From Ruminococcus flavefaciens ND2009 (GTDB lineage Bacteria > Bacillota > Clostridia > Oscillospirales > Ruminococcaceae): a stretch of DNA of 64,000 bases. Positions 8,871 to 17,493 of this stretch are shown here, in pieces. The first letter of the stretch is position 1, and each line of letters opens with the position of its first letter. Position numbers and translations under genes: made by a program. The notes under the pieces are model-generated. The model was not told the origin of the DNA. It saw nothing but the letters and a program-made list of their open reading frames with translations, and did no database searches. Location: assembly GCF_000621785.1 (NCBI RefSeq), contig NZ_KK211346.1, positions 62,001 to 126,000 on the forward strand, given 5' to 3'.

Positions 8871-8911
8871 GTCCTCAGCCCATACAGTTTTCCGGCGGAG
8901 AGGACAAGCAC

Positions 8912-9478
8912 ATGACAAATTTACCGTTCGAGAGAAAAAGCAAAGTCAACACAAGCAGCGACAGCTATTTGGATGCCAATGGCAACTATGTGTACACACG
9001 CATGGTACGCCAACCTAACGGGAAGTGGGAACGTGAGGTCATTGACGTTGTGCCGCTGACCGCTGAAAACATGGAGTGCCTCATCGTTCTGGAGGAGAAC
9101 GACCACGATATCGATCTGGCAGAACGCTATGATGCTGAGAACTCCGACTACGGCTTCCTTGCGCAGAAGGATGCAGACGAGGGCGATCCGTTTGACCGCA
9201 TTGCCGTTCAGATGTTTGAGGATGACGTTCCGGAGCATCCGGGCATGGAAAAGGTTCTCGCCTTCATCGAAGCGCTCACACCTGCACAGCAGGATTTACT
9301 GTATGCCCACCTCGGTGAGAGAAAGTTCCTCGAAGATATCCGCAGGGAGGAAGAAGCAGCGACCGGAAAGAAAATCACCAAACAGGCGATGCACAATCGC
9401 TGGAATAAGATCATCACCAAAGCCTGTAAGTACTTCGGTGTGGAGAAACCGAAGCAGACGCATAAGCAAGGGGGTTGA
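8912..9478 (+). CDS. Small sigma-70-region-4-like phage protein
   Basis: The start is the ATG at 8912 after GGAGAGG. The 188-residue product is acidic in the middle. It ends in a helix-turn-helix-like stretch (LTPAQQDLLYAHLGERK, then KKITKQAMHNRWNKI) that resembles region 4 of sigma factors, as in many small phage regulators. It is the first gene after the structured leader with its terminator, so it may be the control gene of the early operon. An RNA-polymerase-binding or activator role is inferred from the C-terminal segment alone. Confidence 0.55.
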   Translation: MTNLPFERKSKVNTSSDSYLDANGNYVYTRMVRQPNGKWEREVIDVVPLTAENMECLIVLEENDHDIDLAERYDAENSDYGFLAQKDADEGDPFDRIAVQMFEDDVPEHPGMEKVLAFIEALTPAQQDLLYAHLGERKFLEDIRREEEAATGKKITKQAMHNRWNKIITKACKYFGVEKPKQTHKQGG

Positions 9479-9513
9479 CTTTTTCGGCTTAGGGTGAAAG
9501 GCAGGTGAGATAT

Positions 9514-9720
9514 ATGAAGCACAAGGTCAAGATTGCCGTCTCCAACGGCGGCACGAAAACACAGGTACTGGCTGGCGGATGTATCAGGCTTCCGAAGCGT
9601 CTGCTCCGCTGGCTGCTCGGCGACTTCTGCGAAATCCTTGTCCTGACTCCCGGTAAGACGGTGCAGGGCGTGGAAATACAGGAAGTCACCGAGGGGGGTG
9701 ACTTTTCCGGCAATGTATGA
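9514..9720 (+). CDS. Small basic phage protein (68 aa)
   Basis: ATG at 9514 is preferred over the in-frame GTG at 9505, because AGGTGAGA just upstream serves as ribosome-binding site. The product begins MKHKVKIAVSNGG and has a short basic-hydrophobic stretch (RLPKRLLRWLLG) around residues 25-36, then a beta-rich end. No family was recognised. It lies in a tight row of small early genes, 15 bases before the next. Confidence 0.55.
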   Translation: MKHKVKIAVSNGGTKTQVLAGGCIRLPKRLLRWLLGDFCEILVLTPGKTVQGVEIQEVTEGGDFSGNV

Positions 9721-9735
9721 AAGGTGGTGTTAAGC

Positions 9736-10032
9736 ATGGAAATTCAGAAGCGACAGGAATATCTGCCTGAAGAGGTTGCTATTGCAATGACGGTGGTTGT
9801 TGAGAAAAGAACACTCATCGTTGAACGCAGTAAGAATCCCAATGCCTCGACTGGTACTCCGATATCCGACCTGAACGGTATTGCGAAGTCTCTGGCGATG
9901 ATTTCAAATCTCGGAGGAGGCTCCAAAGCTATCGGCGGCGGTGGTGTCGAGGAAGGAATCAGAAACATTAATGACCTTGCACGTGCGGAGGCATATATCG
10001 CAGGGTATCGTGATGGAAAGAGAGGAAAATGA
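9736..10032 (+). CDS. Hypothetical early phage protein (98 aa)
   Basis: ATG at 9736 follows AAAGGTGG. The product begins MEIQKRQEYLPEEVAIAM, has a Gly/Ser-rich linker (NLGGGSKAIGGGG) near residue 60-70, and ends in a helical segment (DLARAEAYIAGYRDGKRGK). The family is not recognised. It overlaps the next start by four bases, indicating translational coupling. Confidence 0.55.
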   Translation: MEIQKRQEYLPEEVAIAMTVVVEKRTLIVERSKNPNASTGTPISDLNGIAKSLAMISNLGGGSKAIGGGGVEEGIRNINDLARAEAYIAGYRDGKRGK

Positions 10033-10373
10033 TGGACAAGATGTTTGAACTGATCAACTCTCTGAATGCGCTGACCAAAGCTGTGTCAGCGCTGACAGAG
10101 AAGATCACAAAGGAGTACCTCGACACGTTCGAGGTTCTGTATGATCCCGAAAAGGACGAGCCGCAGGCAGAGACACCGAAGGAACAGCCTACACTGAAGA
10201 ATGAAGAAGCGACTGTTTCCTTTGTTCAACTCCGCAGCCGTCTGTCCGAGATCAGCCGCAGCGGACATACACAGGAGGTTAAGGAGCTGATTGCCAAGTA
10301 CGGCGCAGAGAAGCTCTCCGACCTTGCCGAAAGCGACTACGCTGCAGTGCTTGCAGAAGCGGAGGGATTGTGA
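10029..10373 (+). CDS. Coiled-coil early phage protein (114 aa)
   Basis: It begins at the ATG overlapping the previous stop. The N-terminal ~35 residues are a heptad-like helix (FELINSLNALTKAVSALTEK). A charged Pro/Glu linker follows, and the C-terminal 45 residues (FVQLRSRLSEISRSGHT... ELIAKYGAEKLSDL) look like a small helical domain seen in phage proteins encoded beside DUF2800/DUF2815 genes. It is coupled to the next gene through a TGATG overlap. A helper role in the recombination/replication module is inferred from context. Confidence 0.55.
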   Translation: MMDKMFELINSLNALTKAVSALTEKITKEYLDTFEVLYDPEKDEPQAETPKEQPTLKNEEATVSFVQLRSRLSEISRSGHTQEVKELIAKYGAEKLSDLAESDYAAVLAEAEGL

Positions 10374-11500
10374 TGCCCGGAACACACGCGATTCTGTCAC
10401 CGTCAAGTAGCGAACGCTGGATTAACTGCCCGCCCAGCGCAAAGGAAAATGCGGGCGGCGATACCGGCAGCACCTATGCCCAGCAAGGTACGGACGCACA
10501 CGCCCTCTGCGAGTACAAGGTCAAGAAGGCACTCGGCTTCAAGGTTCGTGATCCCACCGACGATCTGGAATACTTCGACGAAGAAATGGCGGAATGTACC
10601 GATGCTTATTGCGAGTTCGTCATGGAGCAGGTGCAAGCGGCAAAGGAGACCTGCGCTGATCCGCTGGTTCTGGTCGAACAGCGCCTCGACTTCACACGTT
10701 GGGTGGCAGAGAGTTTCGGAACCGCCGACTGCATTGTTGTTGCCGACGGCGTTATGACTGTCATCGACTTCAAGTACGGGCTTGGCGTCCTCGTCGAAGC
10801 GAATGGAAACAGCCAGATGCGGATGTATGCGCTGGGCGCTCTTAATCTCTTTGAGTCGCTGTATGACATCAATACAGTCCGTATGATTATCTTCCAGCCC
10901 CGCCGCGATAACGTCAGTACGGCAGAGGTCACAACCGAGGAGCTGCTTCGCTGGGCTGACGACGTCCTTATCCCTGCCGCAGCACTTGCAGCGAACGGTG
11001 ATGGTGACTACAAGGCGGGCAAGCACTGTCAGTTCTGTAAGATCAAGGCGACCTGCCGGAAACGGGCGGAATATAATCTCCAGCTCGCGCAGTATGATTT
11101 CGCCGTTCCGGATACACTCGCAGACGACGAAATCAGCATGATACTCGACCGCGCAGATACCTTCATCGGTTGGATCAACGATATCAAGGACTACGCACTC
11201 GAACAGGCTATCAGCGGCAAATGCTATCCCGGCTTCAAGGTCGTGGAAGGACGCAGCAACCGCAGATACACAGACACCGATGCCGTTGCAGCAGCAGTTA
11301 CCGAAGCAGGCTATGATCCCTTTGAGAAGAAGCTCATGGGCGTGACCGCAATGACCAAGCTGCTCGGCGCTAAAAAGTTCAACACCCTGCTCGGCTCTCT
11401 GATCGAGAAGCCGAAGGGCAAACCCACACTCGTACCAGAGTCGGACAAGCGTCCGGCATGGACAATTGATGATTTCAAGGAGGAAACTGAAAATGAGTAA
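10373..11500 (+). CDS. DUF2800 protein, RecB/Cas4-like nuclease
   Basis: ATG at 10373 overlaps the previous stop and has GGAGGG six bases upstream. The 375-residue protein begins HAILSPSSSERWINCPPSA, the typical N-terminus of DUF2800 proteins. It carries IDFKYG around residue 130 as the (D/E)xK element of a PD-(D/E)XK fold, and a late cysteine cluster (CQFCKIKATC) as in the iron-sulphur Cas4/RecB group. It is followed directly by a DUF2815 single-strand-binding-like gene, the usual pairing in Firmicutes phages, where the two probably act in phage recombination or replication. Confidence 0.82.
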   Translation: MPGTHAILSPSSSERWINCPPSAKENAGGDTGSTYAQQGTDAHALCEYKVKKALGFKVRDPTDDLEYFDEEMAECTDAYCEFVMEQVQAAKETCADPLVLVEQRLDFTRWVAESFGTADCIVVADGVMTVIDFKYGLGVLVEANGNSQMRMYALGALNLFESLYDINTVRMIIFQPRRDNVSTAEVTTEELLRWADDVLIPAAALAANGDGDYKAGKHCQFCKIKATCRKRAEYNLQLAQYDFAVPDTLADDEISMILDRADTFIGWINDIKDYALEQAISGKCYPGFKVVEGRSNRRYTDTDAVAAAVTEAGYDPFEKKLMGVTAMTKLLGAKKFNTLLGSLIEKPKGKPTLVPESDKRPAWTIDDFKEETENE

Positions 11501-12059
11501 AATGACAAATCCGTGCAAAGTGATCACCGGCAAGAATACACGCTTCAGCTATCTGATCGTGAACGAGCCGAAAGCAATCAACGGCGGCACCCCGAAGTAC
11601 AGCGTGTCGCTCATCATTCCGAAGTCTGATACCGTGACAGTCGAGAAGATCAAGGCGGCTATTAAGGCTGCATACGACGAAGGTCAGTCCAAGCTCAAGG
11701 GCAACGGCAAGTCCGTCCCGGCGCTGAAGGCGATTAAGACTCCGCTGCGTGACGGCGACGAGGAACGTCCTGACGATGAGGCATACGCAGGCTGCTATTT
11801 CATCAACGCAAACAGTGCTACCAAGCCCGGTGTTGTGGATGCCGACTGCCAGCCGATTCTCGATACCAGTGAACTTTACTCCGGTATCTACGGCAGAGCT
11901 TCCATTAACTTCTACGCTTTCAACACCAACGGCAATAAGGGCATCGCCTGCGGTCTGAACAATCTCCAGAAGCTCCGTGATGGTGAGCCTCTCGGCGGCA
12001 AGTCCCGTGCTGAGGATGATTTCAGCGACGACGATGATGACGACGATTTCCTTTCATGA
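11493..12059 (+). CDS. DUF2815 protein, phage ssDNA-binding-like
   Basis: ATG at 11493 lies downstream of AAGGAGG and overlaps the DUF2800 gene by eight bases. The 188-residue product starts MSKMTNPCKVITGKNTRFSY, has the SLIIPKSD core of DUF2815, and ends in a run of Asp residues followed by a hydrophobic tip (FLS). Acidic tails of this kind are typical of single-strand-binding proteins that recruit partners. It probably coats single-stranded DNA during phage replication together with the neighbouring nuclease and polymerase. Confidence 0.8.
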   Translation: MSKMTNPCKVITGKNTRFSYLIVNEPKAINGGTPKYSVSLIIPKSDTVTVEKIKAAIKAAYDEGQSKLKGNGKSVPALKAIKTPLRDGDEERPDDEAYAGCYFINANSATKPGVVDADCQPILDTSELYSGIYGRASINFYAFNTNGNKGIACGLNNLQKLRDGEPLGGKSRAEDDFSDDDDDDDFLS

Positions 12060-12070
12060 GGTGACGGCGT

Positions 12071-12184
12071 ATGAGTACAGTATTCTCTCTCATTCTGTGT
12101 GTTTCCGGCAGCATCACGATGATCTGCTGGACGATTATGACGGTCAGCATTATGATTGACCACTTCAAGAACCGTAAGAAATAA
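12071..12184 (+). CDS. 37-residue single-pass membrane protein
   Basis: GAGGTGA lies six bases before the ATG at 12071, and the frame closes with TAA at 12182. The product is a hydrophobic helix (FSLILCVSGSITMICWTIMT) followed by a basic tail (HFKNRKK), so the N-terminus is probably outside and the C-terminus inside. It sits between the DUF2815 and polymerase genes in the same direction. Its function is unknown; its size and placement are those of small phage membrane peptides. Confidence 0.5.
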   Translation: MSTVFSLILCVSGSITMICWTIMTVSIMIDHFKNRKK

Positions 12185-12245
12185 GTGAATGTCGGGAGGG
12201 CGACTGGCGGTATAACCGTTCGGGTGGGTTTAAGGAAGTGTTACC

Positions 12246-14222
12246 ATGAAAACTTTAGAAATCGATCTGGAGACTCGGAGTGACCGTGACATCACCAAGT
12301 GTGGTGTGTACGCTTACGTCGATTCTCCGTATTTTGCTATTACGCTGATGAGCGTGTCAGTGGATGACGGTGCAGTGCAGCTTTATGATCTGGCGAACGG
12401 CGATCGTGTCCCCGAAGATATTCTGACTGCGCTTGCGGATGAGTCCGTCATCAAGCGGGCGTTCAACGTGCAATTTGAGCGTGTATGTCTTTCCAAATAT
12501 CTGCGGGAGGAGTATCCGCAGTTCTTCCGCAGTTACAGCATTGAAGCCGATACCGTCGGCGATTATCTGAGTCCTGTCGGCTGGCAGTGTACCATGATCC
12601 ATTGCAGGACGCTCGGTCTGCCATCGACGCTTGCCTCTGCTGGTGCTGCTCTGAAGCTGGAACAGCAGAAGATGCCGGAGGGCAAGGCGCTCATCAAGTA
12701 TTTTTGCGTTCCCTACGATACCGTTGACGGCGTTCCGCAGTTTCATACACCCGCCGATGCTCCGGATAAGTGGGAAACCTTCAAGGCTTACAACAAGCAG
12801 GATGTGGAGGCGGAGCTTGCCATTGACCTGCGCCTTTCACGTTTTCCCGTACCGGATTTCATCTGGGAACAGTTTTATCTGGATCAGGAGATCAACGATC
12901 GCGGCATCCGTGTCGATATGGAGCTTGTTGAGGCAGCGCTGACGCTGGATGCACAGGCGAAGGCAACGCTGTCGGCAGAAATGTGCAGGCTTACCGGTAT
13001 CGAGAATCCGAATTCCGTGTATCAGCTTCTGGAGTGGCTCGGCGAACAGGGATATAAGTCCGACTGTCTGGATAAGGCAGCGGTTCGTGAATTACTGAAA
13101 ACAGCAAAAGATCCGGTGAAGTCAGTGCTGGAGCTTCGACTCATGCTGTCAAAGTCCAGCGTCAAGAAGTATCAGGCGATGCAGACAGCAGCCTGCTCGG
13201 ATTCCAGAGCGAGAGGGATGTTCAGCTTTTACGGCGCTGCCCGCACGGGACGCTGGGCGGGGCGCATTATCCAGTTGCAGAATCTGCCGCAGAATCATAT
13301 TCCTGACCTGACCGAAGCGAGAAATACAGTCAAGTACGGCTATTATGATGAGGTCGAAATGTTCTATGAGGATGTACCGGATACTCTGTCGCAGCTTATC
13401 CGTACCGCTTTTGTTCCCAGACAGGGATATAAGTTTATTGTCGCGGACTTCTCTGCAATTGAAGCGAGAGTTATAGCGTGGATCGCTGGGGAGCAATGGC
13501 GCATGGACGCTTTTGCGAACGGCGCGGATATTTACTGTGCTTCGGCATCAAAGATGTTCGGTGTTCCAGTTGTGAAACACGGTGTCAACGGCGAACTGCG
13601 TCAGAAGGGCAAGGTCGCGGAGCTTGCCTGCGGCTACGGCGGCAGCGTGGGCGCAATGAAGGCTATGGGCGGCGATGCCCTGAACCTCTCCGATGCAGAG
13701 CTGAAGAAGATCGTGGACGACTGGCGGGCTGCTTCTCCGCATATTACAGCGCTGTGGTGGGCTGTCGATGCTGCGGTCAAAAAAACGATAAAGCAGAAAA
13801 CCACCACAGAAACACACGGATTGCAATTCAGCTACCAGAGCAAGATGTTGTTCATTACGCTGCCCTCCGGCAGAAAGCTCTGCTACGCACACCCGCAGAT
13901 CGGCGAGAACCAGTTCGGCGGCGAGTCCGTCACCTATATGGGTGTCGGTGCATCGAAGAAGTGGGAGCGCATCGAGAGCTACGGTCCGAAGTTTGTTGAG
14001 AATATCGTGCAGGCGGTCGCCCGTGATCTGCTTATGTTCTCTATGCAGACGCTGTCGCACTGTTTTATCGTCGGTCACATACACGACGAAATGATTATTG
14101 AGGCTGACCGCAGGATGTCTCTTGATGAGGTTTGCCGACAGATGGAACGAACGCCTTCGTGGGCAAAAGGTCTGCTCCTGCGGGCGGACGGGTACGAGTG
14201 CGAGTTTTATAAAAAGGACTGA
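12246..14222 (+). CDS. Phage DNA polymerase, family A
   Basis: This is a 658-residue polymerase. The N-terminal 3'-5' exonuclease domain begins with EIDLETRSD (Asp7, Glu9). The polymerase domain has motif A (VADFSAIEARVIAWIAGE) near residue 400, the O-helix-like stretch with KVAELACGYGG near residue 455, and motif C (HIHDEMIIEAD) near residue 611. There is no 5' nuclease domain, as expected for phage enzymes. AAGGAAGTG precedes the ATG. It works with the DUF2815 protein, the primase-helicase and the SNF2 helicase encoded around it to replicate the phage genome. Confidence 0.93.
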   Translation: MKTLEIDLETRSDRDITKCGVYAYVDSPYFAITLMSVSVDDGAVQLYDLANGDRVPEDILTALADESVIKRAFNVQFERVCLSKYLREEYPQFFRSYSIEADTVGDYLSPVGWQCTMIHCRTLGLPSTLASAGAALKLEQQKMPEGKALIKYFCVPYDTVDGVPQFHTPADAPDKWETFKAYNKQDVEAELAIDLRLSRFPVPDFIWEQFYLDQEINDRGIRVDMELVEAALTLDAQAKATLSAEMCRLTGIENPNSVYQLLEWLGEQGYKSDCLDKAAVRELLKTAKDPVKSVLELRLMLSKSSVKKYQAMQTAACSDSRARGMFSFYGAARTGRWAGRIIQLQNLPQNHIPDLTEARNTVKYGYYDEVEMFYEDVPDTLSQLIRTAFVPRQGYKFIVADFSAIEARVIAWIAGEQWRMDAFANGADIYCASASKMFGVPVVKHGVNGELRQKGKVAELACGYGGSVGAMKAMGGDALNLSDAELKKIVDDWRAASPHITALWWAVDAAVKKTIKQKTTTETHGLQFSYQSKMLFITLPSGRKLCYAHPQIGENQFGGESVTYMGVGASKKWERIESYGPKFVENIVQAVARDLLMFSMQTLSHCFIVGHIHDEMIIEADRRMSLDEVCRQMERTPSWAKGLLLRADGYECEFYKKD

Positions 14223-14225
14223 TTG

Positions 14226-14257
14226 TTTCGTCCAAAACGCTCCCGATTCTGTAGTGG
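14226..14257 (+). repeat. Dispersed direct repeat, copy A
   Basis: A 32-base stretch opening with TTTCGTCCAAAA and closing with CGATTCTGTAGTGG recurs at 50603-50634. It lies just after the polymerase stop and about 60 bases before the next small gene. A G-rich/C-rich hairpin (CCCC...GGGG) follows it. Confidence 0.7.
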
Positions 14258-14316
14258 GTTGTAGAGCAGGAATGCTCTCCCCACATCTGGGGGCAAAGAA
14301 TGAAGGGAGAATAGTT

Positions 14317-14535
14317 ATGTTTTATGTGAAGGAAAAGACCGATGAGATCGAGGTTAAGGTGGAGTTGAACAGCGAGAACGTGTTCTGCGCCTGCCCGGAC
14401 TGCGGCAAGGAGGTCGCTGTTGATCTGTCGTGTGTGTTTGCCGATGGTCTGGGCGATATGTACGGCACGGCAGTCTTCTGCAACGAGTGCGCTTGGAAGA
14501 GACTGCACGTGAAGCTGAAAAGAAAAGAGGGATGA
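14317..14535 (+). CDS. Small zinc-ribbon protein (72 aa)
   Basis: ATG at 14317 has GAAGGGAGA upstream. Two CxxC pairs (CPDCGK and CNEC) about 30 residues apart suggest a zinc ribbon. The N-terminal half is beta-rich and acidic and the end is basic (KRLHVKLKRKEG). No named family. It is the first of two adjacent cysteine-rich small genes in the replication module. Confidence 0.55.
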   Translation: MFYVKEKTDEIEVKVELNSENVFCACPDCGKEVAVDLSCVFADGLGDMYGTAVFCNECAWKRLHVKLKRKEG

Positions 14536-14536
14536 T

Positions 14537-14689
14537 ATGAAATACAGTATTGAATGGTTTTATGCGCTGGTCAGCGGAAAGCTGGTCAAACCGGAGAACG
14601 TCTATGTGAAATGCCCCCGCTGCGGCAAGCTCTGCAACAAGGGCTGCGACAGGAAGCCCTGCGGCAGGAACGAGGTGAAGCATGGCTGA
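14537..14689 (+). CDS. 50-residue Cys-rich basic protein
   Basis: The ATG lies two bases after the previous stop, with GAGGGATG upstream. The product ends in KCPRCGKLCNKGCDRKPCG, with six cysteines in the last ~25 residues, so a zinc-binding knuckle is likely. Its stop overlaps the next start by eight bases, which supports real translation. Function unknown; possibly nucleic-acid binding. Confidence 0.5.
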   Translation: MKYSIEWFYALVSGKLVKPENVYVKCPRCGKLCNKGCDRKPCGRNEVKHG

Positions 14690-15110
14690 TTATTATAACA
14701 GCGAAGGCTATGCAAGTCCGACGGAACATGAGGCGTTCACCCGCATCGAGAAGGAGGAGAAGGCTGCGGCAAAAGCTGCCGCCTTCCGTCCGGTCGTGTA
14801 TATCTGTTCGCCGTACTCCGGTGATACGGAGAGAAACGTCGAGAACGCCAAGAGATACAGCCGCTTTGCTGTTGACCGGCACTATCTGCCGATCACGCCA
14901 CATATCTACTTTACGCAGTTTATGGACGACAATATCCCGGAGGAACGGGATACAGCCATTTTCATGAACTGGGTGCTGATGAGTAAGTGCGTGGAGCTGT
15001 GGGTGTTCGGCGACACGGTCAGCTCCGGCATGAAGGCAGAGATTGACCGGGCAAAGCGCAAACACATGAAAATCCGTTATTTTACGGAGAATTTGGAGGA
15101 AAAGATATGA
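14682..15110 (+). CDS. DUF4406-like nucleoside 2-deoxyribosyltransferase-fold protein
   Basis: Of 142 residues, the first ~40 are a charged helix. From VVYICSPYSGDTERN onwards it matches the DUF4406/2-deoxyribosyltransferase-like fold, with the family's GD...N...A..Y pattern, ITPHIYF, and the later LWVFGDTVSSGMKAEI. Related proteins act on nucleotides or nucleosides. In a phage replication module it may adjust nucleotide pools or modified bases, but no substrate can be read from the sequence. It overlaps the primase start by four bases. Confidence 0.7.
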   Translation: MADYYNSEGYASPTEHEAFTRIEKEEKAAAKAAAFRPVVYICSPYSGDTERNVENAKRYSRFAVDRHYLPITPHIYFTQFMDDNIPEERDTAIFMNWVLMSKCVELWVFGDTVSSGMKAEIDRAKRKHMKIRYFTENLEEKI

Positions 15111-17329
15111 AGTTTACCCTGTACACTGCCGATTGTACCGGCAACGCAAAGAACACGATTTACCCGAATCAGAAGGTCATTACCTCGGAAGCGGATCTCC
15201 GCAAGGCAGTCACGTTCGACCATGTGTGTGCGCTGTATGCGAATAATGCCCGCAGCGATGCCAATTTTCAGCTCTCAGATGTTGTGCCGATGGACTGCGA
15301 CAATGATCACAGCGACAATCCCGATGAGTGGATCACTCCGGAAAAGCTGTCCGAAATGCTCAGCGATGTGGAGTTTGCGATCACATACAGCCGTCATCAT
15401 ATGCTGGCGAAAGGCTCTGTAACAGCTCGCCCTCGTTTCCATGTATTTTTCCCGACTACGCCCTGCAAGGATGCCGCATTCCATAAGAACATCAAAGCCC
15501 GCATCTATTCGGAGCTTTCATTCTTTGACGGCAATGCGCTGGATGCGTCAAGATTCTTGTTCGGATCGAACGGCGATGTTGTCTGGCATGAGGGCAGTCT
15601 GACCATTGAGAACTGGCTGCAGCTTATGAAAACGAACAACAGCATTCCGGAAGGACAGCGCAACAGTACAATGTCCCGTATCGCAGGCAGACTCGTCAAG
15701 CGCTTCGGCGTGACGGAGAACGCCCATGCTAAGTTCCTTGAAAAAGCAGCGGAATGCGATCCGCCTCTGGATGACGAAGAACTGGAGGGTATCTGGGCAA
15801 GCGCCTGCAAATTCGGTACGAAGGTCACATCGCAGGAAGGATATGTGCCGCCGGAGGAATACGGTCAGGAGCCGATGATGCCGGAAGACTTTTCTGATGT
15901 TGGGGAAGCTCGCACACTTGTCAACTGTTACGGTGACGAGCTGGCGTTCACGATTGCTACCAACTATCTGCGTTATAACGGTACCTACTGGGAGGAGTCG
16001 GAGCAGGCAGCAGTAATGGCTATGATCGAACATACAGATGCTCAGCTTGCCGAAGCGGACAAGCAGATCAGTGCCGCATTGGAGGCACTTGAAAAAGCAG
16101 GTATCAGCAAACAGGACGCCGAAAAGGGCGGAAAGAAGTTTGAAAGCGATCTCGGCTTGGGAGAGATGAAGTTGTATTCCCGCATGAAACGTTATGATGT
16201 ATTCCATAAATTCGTCATGAAATATCGTAATATCCGCAGCCTGAACAATGCGCTTGATGCTGCAAAGCCGCTGGTTCTTCACAACCCGGAGCAACTTGAC
16301 GGAGATCCGATGCTGCTGAATACTCCCGGCGGTACCTACGACCTTTCCAAAGGTCTCGAAGGCTGGAAAGCGACCGATCCTGCCGACCTCATCACAAAGG
16401 TGACGACGGTCGTTCCGAATGGGGAGGGGCAGCAGCTCTGGGCTGATGCACTGCAGGTTTTTTTCTGCGGCGACCAGAGCCTTATCGACTACGTCCAGAT
16501 GATCTGCGGTCTCTGTCTGATCGGAAAAGTATACACGGAAGCGATGATTATCGCATACGGCGACGGCAGGAACGGCAAGTCAACTTTCTGGAATGTCATC
16601 TATAAGGTTCTCGGCAGCTATTCCGGCAATATCTCTGCCGATGCCTTGACCGTCAACTGTAAGCGTAACGTAAAACCGGAGATGGCAGAGCTGAAAGGCA
16701 AGCGTCTCATCATTGCGGCGGAACTGCAGGAAGGTATGCGTTTGAACACCAGCGTGGTAAAGCAGCTCTGTTCGACCGATCCCATTTTCGCAGAAAAGAA
16801 GTTCAAGGCTCCGTTCTCCTTTGAGCCAAGTCATACGCTGGTGCTGTACACGAATCACCTGCCGAAGGTGGCGGCTTCTGATGACGGCACTTGGCGCAGA
16901 CTGATCGTGATCCCGTTCCATGCAAAAATCGAAGGTTCTGCAGATATAAAGAACTATACCCAGTATCTTATCGACAATGCAGGCGGAGCGGTTCTGTCGT
17001 GGTTAATCGAAGGTGCCATGAAAGTAGTCGCCGCCGATTTTAAGGTAGACCGCCCGCAATGCGTGCTGGACGCGATCGGAGCGTACCGTGACGGCAATGA
17101 CTGGCTCGGCTCCTTCATAAATGACTGCTGTGATGTCGATGCATCATATCAGGAGAAGTCCGGCGATCTGTATAAGCGTTATCGTGAATACTGCACCGAT
17201 ACCGGAGAATATGTCCGCAGCACCACAGATTTTTATACTGCACTGGAGCAGGCAGGCTTCAAGCGTAAGAAAATGAATAGCGGAAAGTATATCATGGGGC
17301 TTTGCCTCAGATTTGACTTCCTCGACTGA
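15107..17329 (+). CDS. Phage primase-helicase (AEP-like primase plus D5/P4 family ATPase)
   Basis: This is a 740-residue two-part enzyme. The N-terminal part has the archaeo-eukaryotic primase-like VVPMDCDNDHSD (residues ~59-70) and ARPRFHVFF. The C-terminal half is a superfamily 3/D5-type ATPase with Walker A YGDGRNGKSTFWNVI near residue 485 and an LYTNHLPK...DDGTWRR segment downstream. Such proteins prime and unwind DNA at phage origins. The gene overlaps its predecessor by ATGA. A nested inverted repeat lies directly after its stop. Confidence 0.88.
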   Translation: MKFTLYTADCTGNAKNTIYPNQKVITSEADLRKAVTFDHVCALYANNARSDANFQLSDVVPMDCDNDHSDNPDEWITPEKLSEMLSDVEFAITYSRHHMLAKGSVTARPRFHVFFPTTPCKDAAFHKNIKARIYSELSFFDGNALDASRFLFGSNGDVVWHEGSLTIENWLQLMKTNNSIPEGQRNSTMSRIAGRLVKRFGVTENAHAKFLEKAAECDPPLDDEELEGIWASACKFGTKVTSQEGYVPPEEYGQEPMMPEDFSDVGEARTLVNCYGDELAFTIATNYLRYNGTYWEESEQAAVMAMIEHTDAQLAEADKQISAALEALEKAGISKQDAEKGGKKFESDLGLGEMKLYSRMKRYDVFHKFVMKYRNIRSLNNALDAAKPLVLHNPEQLDGDPMLLNTPGGTYDLSKGLEGWKATDPADLITKVTTVVPNGEGQQLWADALQVFFCGDQSLIDYVQMICGLCLIGKVYTEAMIIAYGDGRNGKSTFWNVIYKVLGSYSGNISADALTVNCKRNVKPEMAELKGKRLIIAAELQEGMRLNTSVVKQLCSTDPIFAEKKFKAPFSFEPSHTLVLYTNHLPKVAASDDGTWRRLIVIPFHAKIEGSADIKNYTQYLIDNAGGAVLSWLIEGAMKVVAADFKVDRPQCVLDAIGAYRDGNDWLGSFINDCCDVDASYQEKSGDLYKRYREYCTDTGEYVRSTTDFYTALEQAGFKRKKMNSGKYIMGLCLRFDFLD

Positions 17330-17364
17330 CACTTTCATCATACGAAAAACAACGTAGAATTGGG

Positions 17365-17473
17365 AAAGTGCCGGTCGGTGACACTCATATACATACTTTA
17401 CGCACGCGAGAGAATTTTAGAAATTTCTCTCTATATATAAGGTTTGCAAATGACCGTCACCGACCGGCACTTT
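17365..17473. repeat. Nested inverted repeat between primase and VRR-NUC genes
   Basis: AAAGTGCCGGTCGGTGAC (17365-17382) has its exact reverse complement at 17456-17473. In the 73-base interval a second near-palindrome, GAGAGAATTT / AAATTTCTCTC, spans about 17407-17431, followed by an AT-rich run (CTATATATAA). No ORF occupies the interval. It could be a replication origin, a protein-binding site or a large mRNA stem. Confidence 0.8.
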
Positions 17474-17493
17474 TGCCCTGAAAGGTCGTATTT

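Noticed and set aside
10403-11533. Long leftward open frame over the DUF2800 gene
   Set aside because: It is antisense to a clear gene, has no ribosome-binding site or family resemblance, and arises from the codon bias of the real gene.
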